Part shown: positions 50,901 to 60,388 of the stretch, one piece after another
How positions within the stretch are numbered: position 1 is the first letter of the stretch
How the letters are laid out: each line of letters begins with the position of its first letter
From: Stratiolaelaps scimitus
Lineage: Eukaryota > Arthropoda > Arachnida > Mesostigmata > Laelapidae
Assembly (NCBI GenBank): GCA_019614645.1
Contig: JABWDB010000002.1
Span: 11,259,501-11,323,500 of the forward strand
Length of the DNA stretch: 64,000 nt
Reading direction: 5' to 3'
Notes under the pieces: generated by a model
The model's database searches: none
What the model saw: the letters and a program-made list of their open reading frames with translations, nothing else
Told to the model about the DNA's origin: nothing
Program-made: the position numbers and the translations under genes

Positions 50901-52221
50901 AGTTCACTAAATTCGGAATCTAGTTAGCATGCCATTATATATCACTTGCTAACGAAATCGTTCCCAGTGGAGTCAGTAGACCCTGCGATAACCGGCTGTC
51001 AACGTTTCTGAACCGGTTGTTCTCTAATGCTTGGACGAGGGACATTTTAGCTCGAAAATAGCATCTGTGTATTTTAATCCATGAAGTGGCCGTGCATGAA
51101 TCGCAGTAAATACCAGCAGGAACTGAGGTATTTATTTTAGGTACCACATATATTGTATAGCATAATTGGCACGGTAATAACGGTCGTGCAACGCACAGCA
51201 GTCGAATCCTGCTTGAGGGGTAACTCAAGCAGGATTCGACAACTTAAAAGAGTTGTTTTAATCGTTTACGATACCACAATATAGTGATCTTACGTAAGAC
51301 TATGTTCGCACCCCATATCGGGCTTGTTCCCTCGAAGGGAACGTGCGTGACAATGTTACGTGTACATGTATTCTTCTGGAGAATACATGTGGGAATCTCT
51401 GAATACATTTATTAATAATATTATAGTAATAATTATAATCATCATTCGTCATATCGTATTATTTATTATGTAATACGCTTGCTGAGAAGTACTATATAGA
51501 TCACGGCCCTAACACTACTGAATACACAAGATTGATTGTCCAATGCCGCTATGTTTAGTGCGGCATTGGTGTTGTTTAACTACAACACACGATCATCTAG
51601 CGTAGGTCCATATGTCAAGGTGGCATGGCTATATATACCCACTTGCGCTCCATTAATGTCTTCAATCAGTGGGGTTTCCGTCACTAATGTCTCTCTATCG
51701 GACACGTGTAGGAGGACCTTCGATTACAATGTGGACGGGATGGGCACTTTCAGGTCACGCAGGCTGCTGTCAAAACAAGAAGATGCCGGTGGTTCTGCTG
51801 ACGACATACGCGCACAAGATTCGGATGAGTACGACGGTTACTCCAATGAGTATGACTATAAGGTACATGGGTATCATCTATAGCAGTACATGATATCGGA
51901 ATCGGCACATTTGACCTTGTATATTGAGTGACAACCGAAGAGTTCTTAACAAACCAATAAAACCTTTACCCCAGCTAGATCCTACATATGCCTATTTTCG
52001 ATTTCCACCTTTCATACTTTAATTCTGTGCGATAATATGTGCTAGTATAATACTGTGGTCTTGCTGTGACTTTCCGAGTCCGAACGTAGCATAGATCGTC
52101 TAGTTCAAAATGCTCTAGAGTTGTTTGTGCATTTTGTATTTTAGTGAAGCTAATTTCGTGCACGCTGTTGACTCCACAGGAGATTGCTGATTACCCAGCA
52201 GAAATAAACTTTTCTGACTGA
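47923..52221 (+). CDS. micro-exon gene encoding a small type II membrane protein
   Basis: Eight exons: 47923-47992, 48658-48787, 49103-49144, 49416-49445, 49578-49619, 50510-50563, 51754-51862, 52180-52221. They total 519 nt, encoding 172 residues with no internal stop; AATAAA follows at 52317. Exons 3-6 are 42, 30, 42 and 54 nt, each phase 2 at both ends. Residues 1-44 are polar with a basic patch (RRLWKLRLK). Residues 45-65 form one membrane helix (ALAGMLVATVIAALVVFF), predicting N-in topology. The lumenal part is unstructured: Pro/His-rich, a KSRR dibasic site at 123-126, then an acidic tail with Tyr at 149, 152, 156, 158 and 164. The last exon could be replaced by a read-through end after exon 7 (VHGYHL). 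No homologue recognised. Confidence 0.66.
50580..50632. repeat. (TA)n microsatellites in intron 6 of the 47923 gene
   Basis: Two TA runs (about 50580-50592 and 50609-50632) separated by a short unique stretch. Confidence 0.85.
51201..51240. repeat. perfect 17-bp hairpin with 6-nt loop
   Basis: GTCGAATCCTGCTTGAG at 51201-51217 and its exact reverse complement at 51224-51240; loop GGGTAA. It lies in the intron between exons 6 and 7 of the micro-exon gene. Confidence 0.9.
51325..51390. repeat. two further perfect hairpins
   Basis: GTTCCCT/AGGGAAC with a 3-nt loop at 51326-51342 and ACATGTATTCT/AGAATACATGT with a 5-nt loop at 51364-51390. Confidence 0.85.
51540..51569. repeat. perfect 10-bp hairpin
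   Basis: CCAATGCCGC at 51540-51549 and GCGGCATTGG at 51560-51569 around a 10-nt loop, in the same intron as the preceding hairpins. Confidence 0.85.
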
Positions 52222-52316
52222 CGCCTCTCGCAACTGCTTCGACACAGGTCTACTCGACGCAGCAGGATACTTATTTGATCTTCAGAAGGAAATAACGATA
52301 TCGGGTCTACAGTTAT

Positions 52317-52322
52317 AATAAA
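52317..52322 (+). terminator. polyadenylation signal of the micro-exon gene
   Basis: AATAAA about 95 nt after the stop codon in exon 8. Confidence 0.5.
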
Positions 52323-52640
52323 ATTTTGAATAATTGTTCGAGGATACTTGGCTCAGTTTATTATTAAATATTTTTTTTATTCATATATATTTAATTACGT
52401 ATTTAATAATAAACTAAATTACCTTAATAAACTATAAGTATAGCTCAGTTTTTTTCTTTGGTAAGAGGTTTAACACAAATGGTCCATCGTGGACATTGGG
52501 CTTCGCTGCTGGCTTCATATCCCATTGTCAGATGATTAAATGGGAAAACGTTGTTTGTAGATTTTAATTACAATTGAATTTGGTTTACCGCGGATCGTGT
52601 AATCTTTAGGAAGGGAACGACACAATAAATTGCAAAAAAC

Positions 52641-52904
52641 ATGTACGTAATGTCAGTAGGAGTGCCCCTGAATGAAACACTTGTTTCTGGGATATCCTCT
52701 CACGGCATTATGATTTTCAAGAGATCTCTGTATGAGATTGATAGAATCTGTCAACGCAATTCGTATCCTCCTCAGAAACCTGATGGATATGTCGCCAGTT
52801 ATTGGAATTCAGCAGATAGCCGTGGGGCGACACATAGAATAACGACAAAGTGGTTGAATTTCCACCCGACGCTCGAGACGAGAATCGACCCGTTGCCCTC
52901 ATGA
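52641..52904 (+). CDS. candidate coding frame, unknown
   Basis: An 87-codon frame with ATG at 52641. It holds a possible N-glycosylation site (NET), a helix-like stretch (IMIFKRSLYEIDRICQRN) and a strand pair (GYVASYWNSADSRGATHRIT). It overlaps the start of the next candidate in another frame, so at most one is likely used. The YWNSAD...RIT spacing resembles the minus-strand 26.2 kb exon (YWVDNADPDNGLRIT). Confidence 0.22.
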   Translation: MYVMSVGVPLNETLVSGISSHGIMIFKRSLYEIDRICQRNSYPPQKPDGYVASYWNSADSRGATHRITTKWLNFHPTLETRIDPLPS

Positions 52905-53241
52905 AGCAGAACAAATCGCTACATGCTGCAAAAATACTTCATCGAGACATACACTTCATCCTCTGCAATAGCTACTCCCTCTCTTCGATAGGTTGCCATG
53001 TATTCCAGCGGGCCGTAATTAGACGAAAGCTTGTCCGATCGCCGTCAGGTCAATGGCTGGTATTGTAACTGATTTCACAGAACGCTCTTGCGTAGCCGGG
53101 AGCAGGTGGGTAATTCTGTGGGACGTATCCTCGGGTACGTGGATGCCCATTGTTTTCACTGGGTCGAGCCCAGCTTATTCAGCACCACTGGTACTACTGC
53201 CCATAGTGGAGGAGGAATTACACAGTAATAATATGATATAG
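52838..53241 (+). CDS. candidate two-exon segment with a 32-nt intron
   Basis: A frame opening at an ATAG acceptor (52838) or the ATG at 52901 runs to 53048. Removing GTCAAT...TTTCACAG (53049-53080, 32 nt) joins it in phase 1 to a frame ending at a stop at 53241. The joined product has a strand with Cys (IHFILCNSYSLSSIGC), a basic helix (HVFQRAVIRRKLVRSPS), a Trp-rich hairpin (RWVILWDVSSGTWMPIVF) and an acidic end. It lies between two type II membrane genes. Exon 7 of the gene at 47923 leaves in phase 0 and could splice here, making this an alternative 3' end. No family recognised. Confidence 0.28.
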
Positions 53242-53424
53242 TGGCCTACGGGAAATTGTCGGCAAGAACTGATTGATCGTGATGGCCGGTGGTAAATTAG
53301 CTCGTCATTTAAAAATATCGTTTTCGTATTATTGTTATTATTATCATCGTCCAAATACAAGCGCAAACGGAGATCTTCACTATCGAATGTGCGAAGGCCA
53401 TTGCGTATCTCCGTTTATTACTAA

Positions 53425-55954
53425 ATGCATCAATCACCGGTGTATGAGAGCATGTCGACGCTGGTCAGCGCAAAAAGCGCCACCACGTTCGCCGCCGCCG
53501 ACCAAAGTTCGCAAAGCAGTGAGTAGCAGCATCCCGATCTTGCAAATAATTATATTCCTCATTAGGTGCTCCTCAAATGGTTGGTTTGTGAACTGAGCTG
53601 CTGTATATAGGTCGAGGACCGCACCGCTATTGTAGCTGACTCATGTGTGTGCGAACGAGAGCCGCTCATGGTCCAGATGCATGTCCCTGGTGTGTAAATA
53701 TGAGCGAGTAAATGTCTGTAAGTAACGATTGGCATCCGCGACCGATAGATGCGTCACATGAAATATTCTTTGTGCTTTGCAGCACTCGATGTTAGCAATC
53801 GATGCATACATGGTGTGCAAACCCTTCAAGTTCAATATTTGCCTGAAACGTGTCCGAGATAGGCGAGAGAGAGAGAGAGAGTCGATATCAGTGAGTAGGC
53901 AAGTCGTAGTTTTAGCTATCGAAGGAAACGATCATCCACGCGTCGTACAGAGGCCTCAGTTGCTATCGATAACGTCCAGTGTCTTATCACCTCTATTCTT
54001 TTTGCTCGGGGGAAACCTGTCACTCGTCTCTCTCTCTCTCCTCTACGAGCGTTTCAGCGAATTCGAGTCAATGATTAAAATAACTCTTCTGCTGATTTGG
54101 CGTTCACACAGAGGATGGCGCACATCCCGCTATGGGCTACGACCGAAAGGCCGTATGGAGAAATAATCTGAAATTTTTCGCCATTGGAGTAATACTGACA
54201 ACTATCGCCGCCGTCCTGATCTCATCGTCCATTTCATTGTCAGATCACATTTCGCATTCTTCACTAGATAGAGTCAATCTTCGAATATATTGCAGAATCG
54301 CCTAGTGTGCTTCTTAATGTTAACATATACGGTATGAGTCATTTAGGGTTCGTCAAAATGCTACCCCGAGAGGTTACCATTGACAGTTTGCTCATCCGAA
54401 AATGTTGTCAAGCTTTTGGATATGACGTCTCCTGTGGTTGAGGCAGCGTTTGTAGTTCCGAATCAAAATCCAGTGTTCCATGTTAGGATCAGATACGATG
54501 AATGTATCTATTCGTTTCTTAATAATATGAATATCGTTTATCAACAGGTACCGGCCACCAACATGTACTCTCGGACTTCCAACACAAGAATTGTAAGAAA
54601 GCTTGTTTGATTTTTCAGAGCTCCGCATTCTCGGGGTGGGAACCAATCCATATATGTGGTCTGCATGGATCAGGGCCCGATATGAATCTTACTACGGTCC
54701 TGTAATATCTATATATAGAATGACGAGTCGAGTTCTATTGTTAATGTTAAAATTCTTCTTTATATGTTTCGAGCTTATTGGTTCTTTCCGAGATAGCTAA
54801 TATGTTATATATATATTGCTTTCGCAGTCGCGATGCTCGCCTCCTTAAAGGTAAAGGAACCTTTAATAGTCATACTTGAATGCAGACGATGTACAGGATA
54901 CATGTTGATGATTTCACACAGTTTACACAACGATTACACGCCACCGCAATTTAGTCCCTTCAGTTATTTCATTCGTCTGTGCCATTTTAAGGTAGCATAT
55001 TAGTTTTATTGCTTGAATCCTACATCTAGCCTACGTTTAGAACTTATTTGGCAGCGGTAAAATCCACATGTGAAAAAAGACACAGAATCGAATAGGCTGA
55101 ATCCTGTCTTATCAACTAACTAGGATCTCGCCTACCAGAGCGTGGCCGTCCGGAAAGTCGATGAGTGGTGGTCACCCGCGTTATTTGTCCCTTAAACAAA
55201 CTCGCCCCTAAATCCGCTATTCACCGAGTGTACGTCAGATATAAATACACATAGAGAGAACGGAAACCGTTTTACATCGGCATTGAGTAGACATCGTCTC
55301 AGAATCGGCGTTAGGGCGGAACCACCTCTACAGAATCTTCCGAACGCCAAAAGGGATTTAAAAAAAGCCAGTGCTTGTTCCATAATTTACAAAACTAGTT
55401 AGAAAAAGTATCAAACTGCGCCGATTGTGGTTAATTCATATAGTGGGTAAACAATCTTCACAAGTGGCATACAGCCTATGTACTGAGAGCGATCACACAA
55501 TGCACAGCGTTTCAGGGGTAATCGATCAAAGACAACTGTTGATGATTAAATTTTCGAAGATTTCAATCTCGGCACCAGGCTCAATAAACTGCACAATGCT
55601 GGCCGTTTAGATTGCTGAGGTCTTAATAAAGTCGGATTCCGTAGTTAAGCACATTTTACGTTACAGCAGGTGAGTGGAAGGTTGCGGCGCAGGGACCAAT
55701 GCCTGTTCTGGAAAGGAGACCTGACAGCCACCGCAGGATACGAGCAAGGTTTTTCGATTTCATGTTTTATTTGCAAATTGTGGACACCCTTGGGAAGCAC
55801 CTATGGCATCAAACAGACCCTCAGTAGGAGCAATTACATCCTTAGAGCTTTGTCTAGATCAAAGCACATAGAGAATGATTTGCAGGAAGTTGTTGTTGTC
55901 GAGTACAAGTTGCCCGTGCTAGTCATGTTGAACCTATGTCATGATATTAACTAA
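53425..55954 (+). CDS. type II membrane protein gene with micro-exons
   Basis: Exons 53425-53518, 54112-54238, 54548-54592, 54619-54635, 54828-54850 and 55670-55954 (94, 127, 45, 17, 23, 285 nt) give 591 nt, 196 residues, without internal stops. The ATG directly follows an in-frame TAA. Residues 1-50 are polar; a basic patch (DRKAVWRNNLKF) precedes one helix (about 53-72, FAIGVILTTIAAVLI). The last exon encodes Cys-containing strands (ISCFICKLW), a helix (SNYILRALSRSKHIENDL) and a hydrophobic strand (EYKLPVLVMLNLC). The weak points are the donor of exon 2 (TT|GTCAGA), the donor of the 17-nt exon (GTGGGA), and a CAGCAG double acceptor before the last exon. If exon 2 is not spliced, a stop follows 21 codons later. 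No homologue recognised. Confidence 0.5.
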
Positions 55955-56463
55955 CTATTGATTTGCGATTCAGTCACAGATGACGCCAACTGCGACCCAC
56001 TATATTTCAACTAATAATTGCACGCTAAACGAGAAACGTATCTTGTCTGCGCTGATTTAGGTTAAGGACTGAGGCTACAGCACAGGACGGACAACATTGA
56101 AAACGTTGCTGAAGTGTTTTACAACCGTTCCGGCTATGTTTCAGTTCGGGCTACAGCCGGCCTCTCCAGGATATACTGAAAAAATTAGGGATCTATACGA
56201 GTAAATTGTACCTGCCTGAAACTGCATCATGGCTGGTAGTGACTCCGAATAATCTAGCTAATAAGATTCTATCGGTATTTTAAAGCCATTGTCATTGCTT
56301 GTCATTATTGCATTACTGAACTGGAGCAAATATAAGGGGCGTGGGGAGTCATCGGCCGTTGGAGAACCGTAGTGACTAAAATGAGCTTGTCGAAAACAAA
56401 ACAAGGCCAGAAAATTGATTTCGCTGGCCGGGACGATACCTTTTCAAATGAAAACAAATGAAC
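55955..56463. other. intergenic
   Basis: Between convergent transcription units. I see nothing beyond probable 3' untranslated sequence of the two flanking genes. Confidence 0.4.
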
Positions 56464-56469
56464 TTTATT
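56464..56469 (-). terminator. polyadenylation signal of the 14-3-3 gene
   Basis: TTTATT on the plus strand, i.e. AATAAA on the minus strand, about 250 nt after the 14-3-3 stop codon. Confidence 0.5.
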
Positions 56470-56715
56470 TAGAAACCCCTCCCATTAGAGGCCTCGTATT
56501 CTAATCCAGCCGCTATCCGACAAAACTTTCCGACTTGAGTGTCCTAGGAGTCCATGTCTCCCCTATGCCAGGGTCATTGAAAAACATTGGTTAACAACTT
56601 TCATTTGGACTTCAACAACCTATGCATGCAGGATTTAGCGCGCGGCTAAGCTCTTCCACCATTGTAAAACACTCAACACTTTCTCTGATGACCTTTACAA
56701 GCTCAAAGGGTAGAT

Positions 56716-58104
56716 TTAGGTGTGTCCAGCCTGAAACCGCCACAGCTCAAGGTTTTCGCGGATAATCTTCAGGATGAGCGTCGCGTCTCGGTGCCGCTCC
56801 TCAGAGATTGCATCTAGCTCAGCGACTGCCTCATCAAATGCGTTCTTAGCAATCTCTACGCCCACGGTGCGGTCGAGCAAGAATTCATGGCAGAACATTG
56901 AATAGTTGAGGAAGATGCCAAGTGCAACTGGGTCTGTGGGTGTAAGGTGGGTCCGCGCTAGCTGGTACGCCTCTTTGTACGCGTCCTGAGCGACGCCGAC
57001 ACAGAGAGCGCGTTCGGGGTCCACCTTGACCTCAGCAAGATATCTAAAATGCGGACAAAATTATATACAAAATATACTCATAGTTGTGAAAAGAAGAGAC
57101 AGCAAAGAACGGGCGAAACCGTACACAACAAAATTGACAGTCTCGTAGCCGTGCTCGCGAAGCTGTTTTGTTGCAGGCCGGCGAATGCTGTTCCCCATCC
57201 TAGGCCGACTCGTTCACAACTTCGCCCAAAGTGATCAGACAAATGAACAGTTCCCAAGCAGACCCCAAACTCGAGGTTGGTCAAATTCGTCTGATCTGAA
57301 GAAGTGGCGGATTGAAGCACAATGGACTCCATTGTACAACGTGTAAAATTAAATCACCGGAATAATACAGATCAGTACGAAGCAGACAAAACAAATATGA
57401 TTTACGAAAAAAAGGGCTATATCTTTGTCTTTCTTAATGTACGAAACTGTACAACCATGGTAATTCAATAATAATAATAATAATAATAACTGCTTACCTG
57501 AAATAGTCAGCTTTTGTCTTGAGGAAGATTGAGCGTGATATGACATCGTCGGCCACCCCAAGAAGGTCGTCGACTATCCTTAAGACATCGTTGCATAGAA
57601 CAACGATCTCACTCTCGATATTCTGAATTTGAGTTAAATGTTCGTTAAATGAATCAATATGTATACAGTATGTTGTTAGTTTGGCGTTCGTCAATACGAC
57701 GCCGGCTACGTGTCCACTGTGGATGGTCACCAAAAAGCTCACTAAGATGATTGTTTAGTGTGTTCTCGACAGTGTAACTGCACGGCGTATTTTATCTATA
57801 CGGTTTCGTTATGTACCTGCATATACGCACGTAAAATGCTCTGGCGCTGCACAGCGCTTCGTTGACCGGATTCCAATAGCGCATTGAGGTTCTTCCAGGA
57901 CGTCCTTCGCGTGGTGACCGCATTCTTGAAGCCGATAATAAACTGGTCCCGCTCCTCCGAATCGAAGCTGCGCTCCGACCTGAAGCGATTCCATAGGTCC
58001 TTCATCACGTGGGCGACATCGTCGTGGCGCTCAGCAACCTCGGCCAGCTTGGCTACATCTAACAGCTCCTTCCGACTCAGCGCTTCGAGGTTCATCGACG
58101 CCAT
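56716..58104 (-). CDS. divergent 14-3-3 protein
   Basis: Minus-strand exons 58104-57817, 57622-57498 and 57043-56716 (288, 125, 328 nt) give 741 nt, 246 residues, the usual family length. Donors are CAG|GTACAT and CAG|GTAAGC; acceptors are ATTCAG and TTTTAG. 14-3-3 proteins are cytosolic all-helical dimers that bind phosphoserine/threonine peptides. Visible hallmarks are AKLAEVAERHDDV, FKNAVTTRRTSW, ADYFRYLAEV, LNYSMFCHEF, AKNAFDEAVAELD and RENLELW. The phosphate and peptide contacts are kept: K60, R67, R138, Y139, N184, N235. Much else has drifted, including helix B (LWNRFRSERSFDSEERDQF) and FCHEF where most members have FYYEI. ATG 58104 is chosen for its purine at -3 and G at +4 and because the protein then starts like the family. 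An upstream in-frame ATG at 58242 would add 46 unrelated residues. Confidence 0.93.
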
Positions 58105-58252
58105 AGCTCGAGGCGAACGATCAGCAGCTGTCGCGTCGCGGGCGCCACCGAGAGCCCCCTCAAGCGAAAACGCAATCGGATTCACTTCGTTATTTGCCAC
58201 CTCAGATTTGTAGAATCGACGGCCATTGCTGCCTGCTGACATTGATGGGAAT
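58105..58252. promoter_or_regulatory. possible bidirectional promoter
   Basis: Only about 150 bp separates the preferred 14-3-3 start (minus) from the ATG of the plus-strand Cys-rich frame at 58253. GC content is raised and no TATA box is evident. If the upstream 14-3-3 ATG is used, the two coding regions almost touch. Confidence 0.25.
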
Positions 58253-58744
58253 ATGCTTTGCCCTGTTTGTGTCGAGTTTAAACGCACGCCGATTTCAGCA
58301 AAATCTAGCACGTGTGTCGAGCCACATTACGTGTGCACCGGCGAATCCAGCGATTGCGCGTCTACTGACGCGGCTCTCGATCGCTTCAATATGATCGAAA
58401 TATGGCATATGTTTAAAGGGAAAACATGGCCAAATTTCTCGATAGGTACGTGGCTTATGTGGAAGTCACGCCCGCATCCAGGAGCTTTCATCCGAGCCGT
58501 TTGTGCACGCACTACCAGTACTTCTAGTATGTTTAGTTCCGAATATGATTGCCCACTCTATGAAAGGTACAGTTGCCAATTATCGTGTTGTTGTTCTCAT
58601 TGCTTTGTTGTCACCATTGCAGCCTTCTTGTGTGTGTCTTCACACGCATCATGTGAAGCCATGCCTTGCTCCTCCGACTGTTACGAGGGTGAGGCAAGGC
58701 TTGTTGTTGCTACCTTCGACTTTCATTTCCAAGATCTGACGTAA
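58253..58744 (+). CDS. candidate Cys-rich protein, spliced or single-exon
   Basis: From ATG 58253 a frame is open unspliced to 58744 (163 codons, many Cys). Good splice sites also divide it: 58253-58445 (TAG|GTACGT), 58528-58566 (TTCTAG; AAG|GTACAG; 39 nt, phase 1 both ends) and 58623-58744 (CCATTGCAG). These join in phase into 117 residues. The spliced form has Cys in MLCPVCVEF, TCVEPHYVCTGESSDC, VCLVP and FLCVSSHASCEAMPCSSDC, then a strand (ARLVVATFDFHF) and stop. Cys spacing suggests an extracellular disulfide-bonded or metal-binding protein, but no signal peptide is seen from this ATG, and no family is recognised. The gene lies head-to-head with the 14-3-3 gene. Confidence 0.38.
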   Translation: MLCPVCVEFKRTPISAKSSTCVEPHYVCTGESSDCASTDAALDRFNMIEIWHMFKGKTWPNFSIGTWLMWKSRPHPGAFIRAVCARTTSTSSMFSSEYDCPLYERYSCQLSCCCSHCFVVTIAAFLCVSSHASCEAMPCSSDCYEGEARLVVATFDFHFQDLT

Positions 58745-58771
58745 CTCCGACGGTAGCATCAGGCAATACGT

Positions 58772-58880
58772 ATATATATACATATATATATATATGTAGC
58801 CGTCATATATATATATATATATATATTCTTTCAGACGGTCGGCGGCTATAAATATATATGTAGCCCCCGACCGTCAAAGA
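58772..58880. repeat. (TA)n tracts and a near-perfect hairpin
   Basis: Two TA runs precede a fold-back: GACGGTCGGCGGCTA from 58834 pairs, with one mismatch, with its complement ending at 58875 around a TA-rich loop. Confidence 0.7.
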
Positions 58881-59391
58881 TGTCGTGTGCTTGCTAAAGT
58901 GTTGTGTACAGCGTAAATGTTCCAGCTGGACCCCAAGGTGGTGTTTTGCGTCAAAGTTCGAACCAGCTGTCCCTACCCGTTGAAGTGCAGGCTCTGCTAT
59001 TTTCTATGTCATCATGATGTGGAACAAATAATCACGCCGTACGTAATACACGTCCTTTTTTCAATCACTCATATCGAGTAGATAGGGGCATGGCTGGGTT
59101 TGGGTCAAGTTGTTTACCGTCATCAACGTAGCCGTTCAAGTCATCGGACACGATGCTACAGTGTACATAGTATAACATATACGCATACAATGGATTTTGA
59201 TAGGCGATACCTAAGAAAATCCAATGTATTTCAATAACAACGGCACAATAGCAATTCACATACTTCATTGTTGCTTCCATGGCTCAGTGTCAGCTCAACT
59301 TCAAGGTTCCGGTCGCAGCTGGCAATACTAACGAGACGCGCCGTCTCTAGATAGATCAGCAGTAGATTCCTCCATATCCGGTGTACTCCTC
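58881..59391. other. no supported gene
   Basis: No protein-like frame or splice chain recognised. Confidence 0.4.
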
Positions 59392-60080
59392 AATGCCGGA
59401 GCTGTCTGACTTCGGGTTATACCTGCCAGGCGGCTCAGTTACCTACCTGGCAAATGGCGAGATGGCTTTGCGCACCGAGGAGCCGTGCCACGGGGAGAGA
59501 GCGAATGTCCTATCTACGGGTTTGTGCTGCTGCTGTTGGATGAAAGGCTGGCGGTACCACCGCCGCCGCCGCCGCCGTCGTCGTCAACGCGACACAGTCC
59601 CTCGACGCCGGTAGGCGCAACGTAGGGCTGGTGGTGTTGGCAGGCAGTAACACTAAAGCCAACCTTAATACCTCAATGAAGTTGGCTTGCTCGGTTTCTT
59701 GCTTGCCTACTTGCTTCAGGCGGCCGGCGCAGCCAAGCAACCAACCAGGGGAAGTCGCTAAGGCAAACGATGGTGGCTCTGTCGTAAAAGTGTCAACATC
59801 AATTGCGGGAACAGCTGGAGGAGAGAAGGCGCATAGACTCAGGGTGGCATCGTCGCACTGCGACACACCATAATATACACACCAGCAAATCGGAGGATAA
59901 AGCGAGAGAGAGAGAGAAAGCCAGGTCGAGGGGCGAGCCGCCCGCAAGGCCTACTGCTGCTGCTGTATATACACGCGGCCCAGGCCTGGCTGCCTAAGCT
60001 GAGCCTAGCCGGCCCCGTACCGCCAGTCCTTGGGCCTATCGTGCCTCTTTCCGTCCACCACGCCGTAGGGCCTATCTTGA
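59392..60080. other. GC-rich island with a plausible plus-strand start
   Basis: GC-rich, with CCG and CTG repeats. An ATG at 59392 begins a protein-like stretch (MPELSDFGLYLPGGSVTYLA, then GEMALRTEEPCHGERANVLS) that runs into Cys and Arg repeats from the CTG/CCG tracts. An overlapping 145-codon minus-strand frame is also open. No decision possible; it may be a first exon. Confidence 0.25.
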
Positions 60081-60388
60081 ATACGCAATGAAGATCTTTG
60101 CTACACAATGCTACATGAACAGCCCATACGCACGTTCAGCGTCCTCGTCACAGATGAGAGAGACGTCAGGGTGGCGCAATAGACGAATGCACGAGGTACG
60201 ACTTGTTCAACAAACAAACATACAAACAAACAAACAATTTTATTTTTTCATAATCTTTCCCGTCATTGTACATACAGAATCGTTATTGCTGTCAGCTAGC
60301 TAGAGAGAACATGAAAACATGAGTCATTCGTAAGTATTGGGCAATCATAATGCACTGGGAAGTGGATAGTTGAGTTTGATTTATACAA

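Noticed and set aside
47923..55954. M13 metallopeptidase or TNF-ligand identity for the type II membrane genes
   Set aside because: These families are type II with small stalk exons, but no HExxH motif, large catalytic exon or TNF-type strand motifs are present.
57809..57994. Alternative minus-strand frame inside 14-3-3 exon 1
   Set aside because: It is an out-of-frame shadow of the 14-3-3 coding exon.
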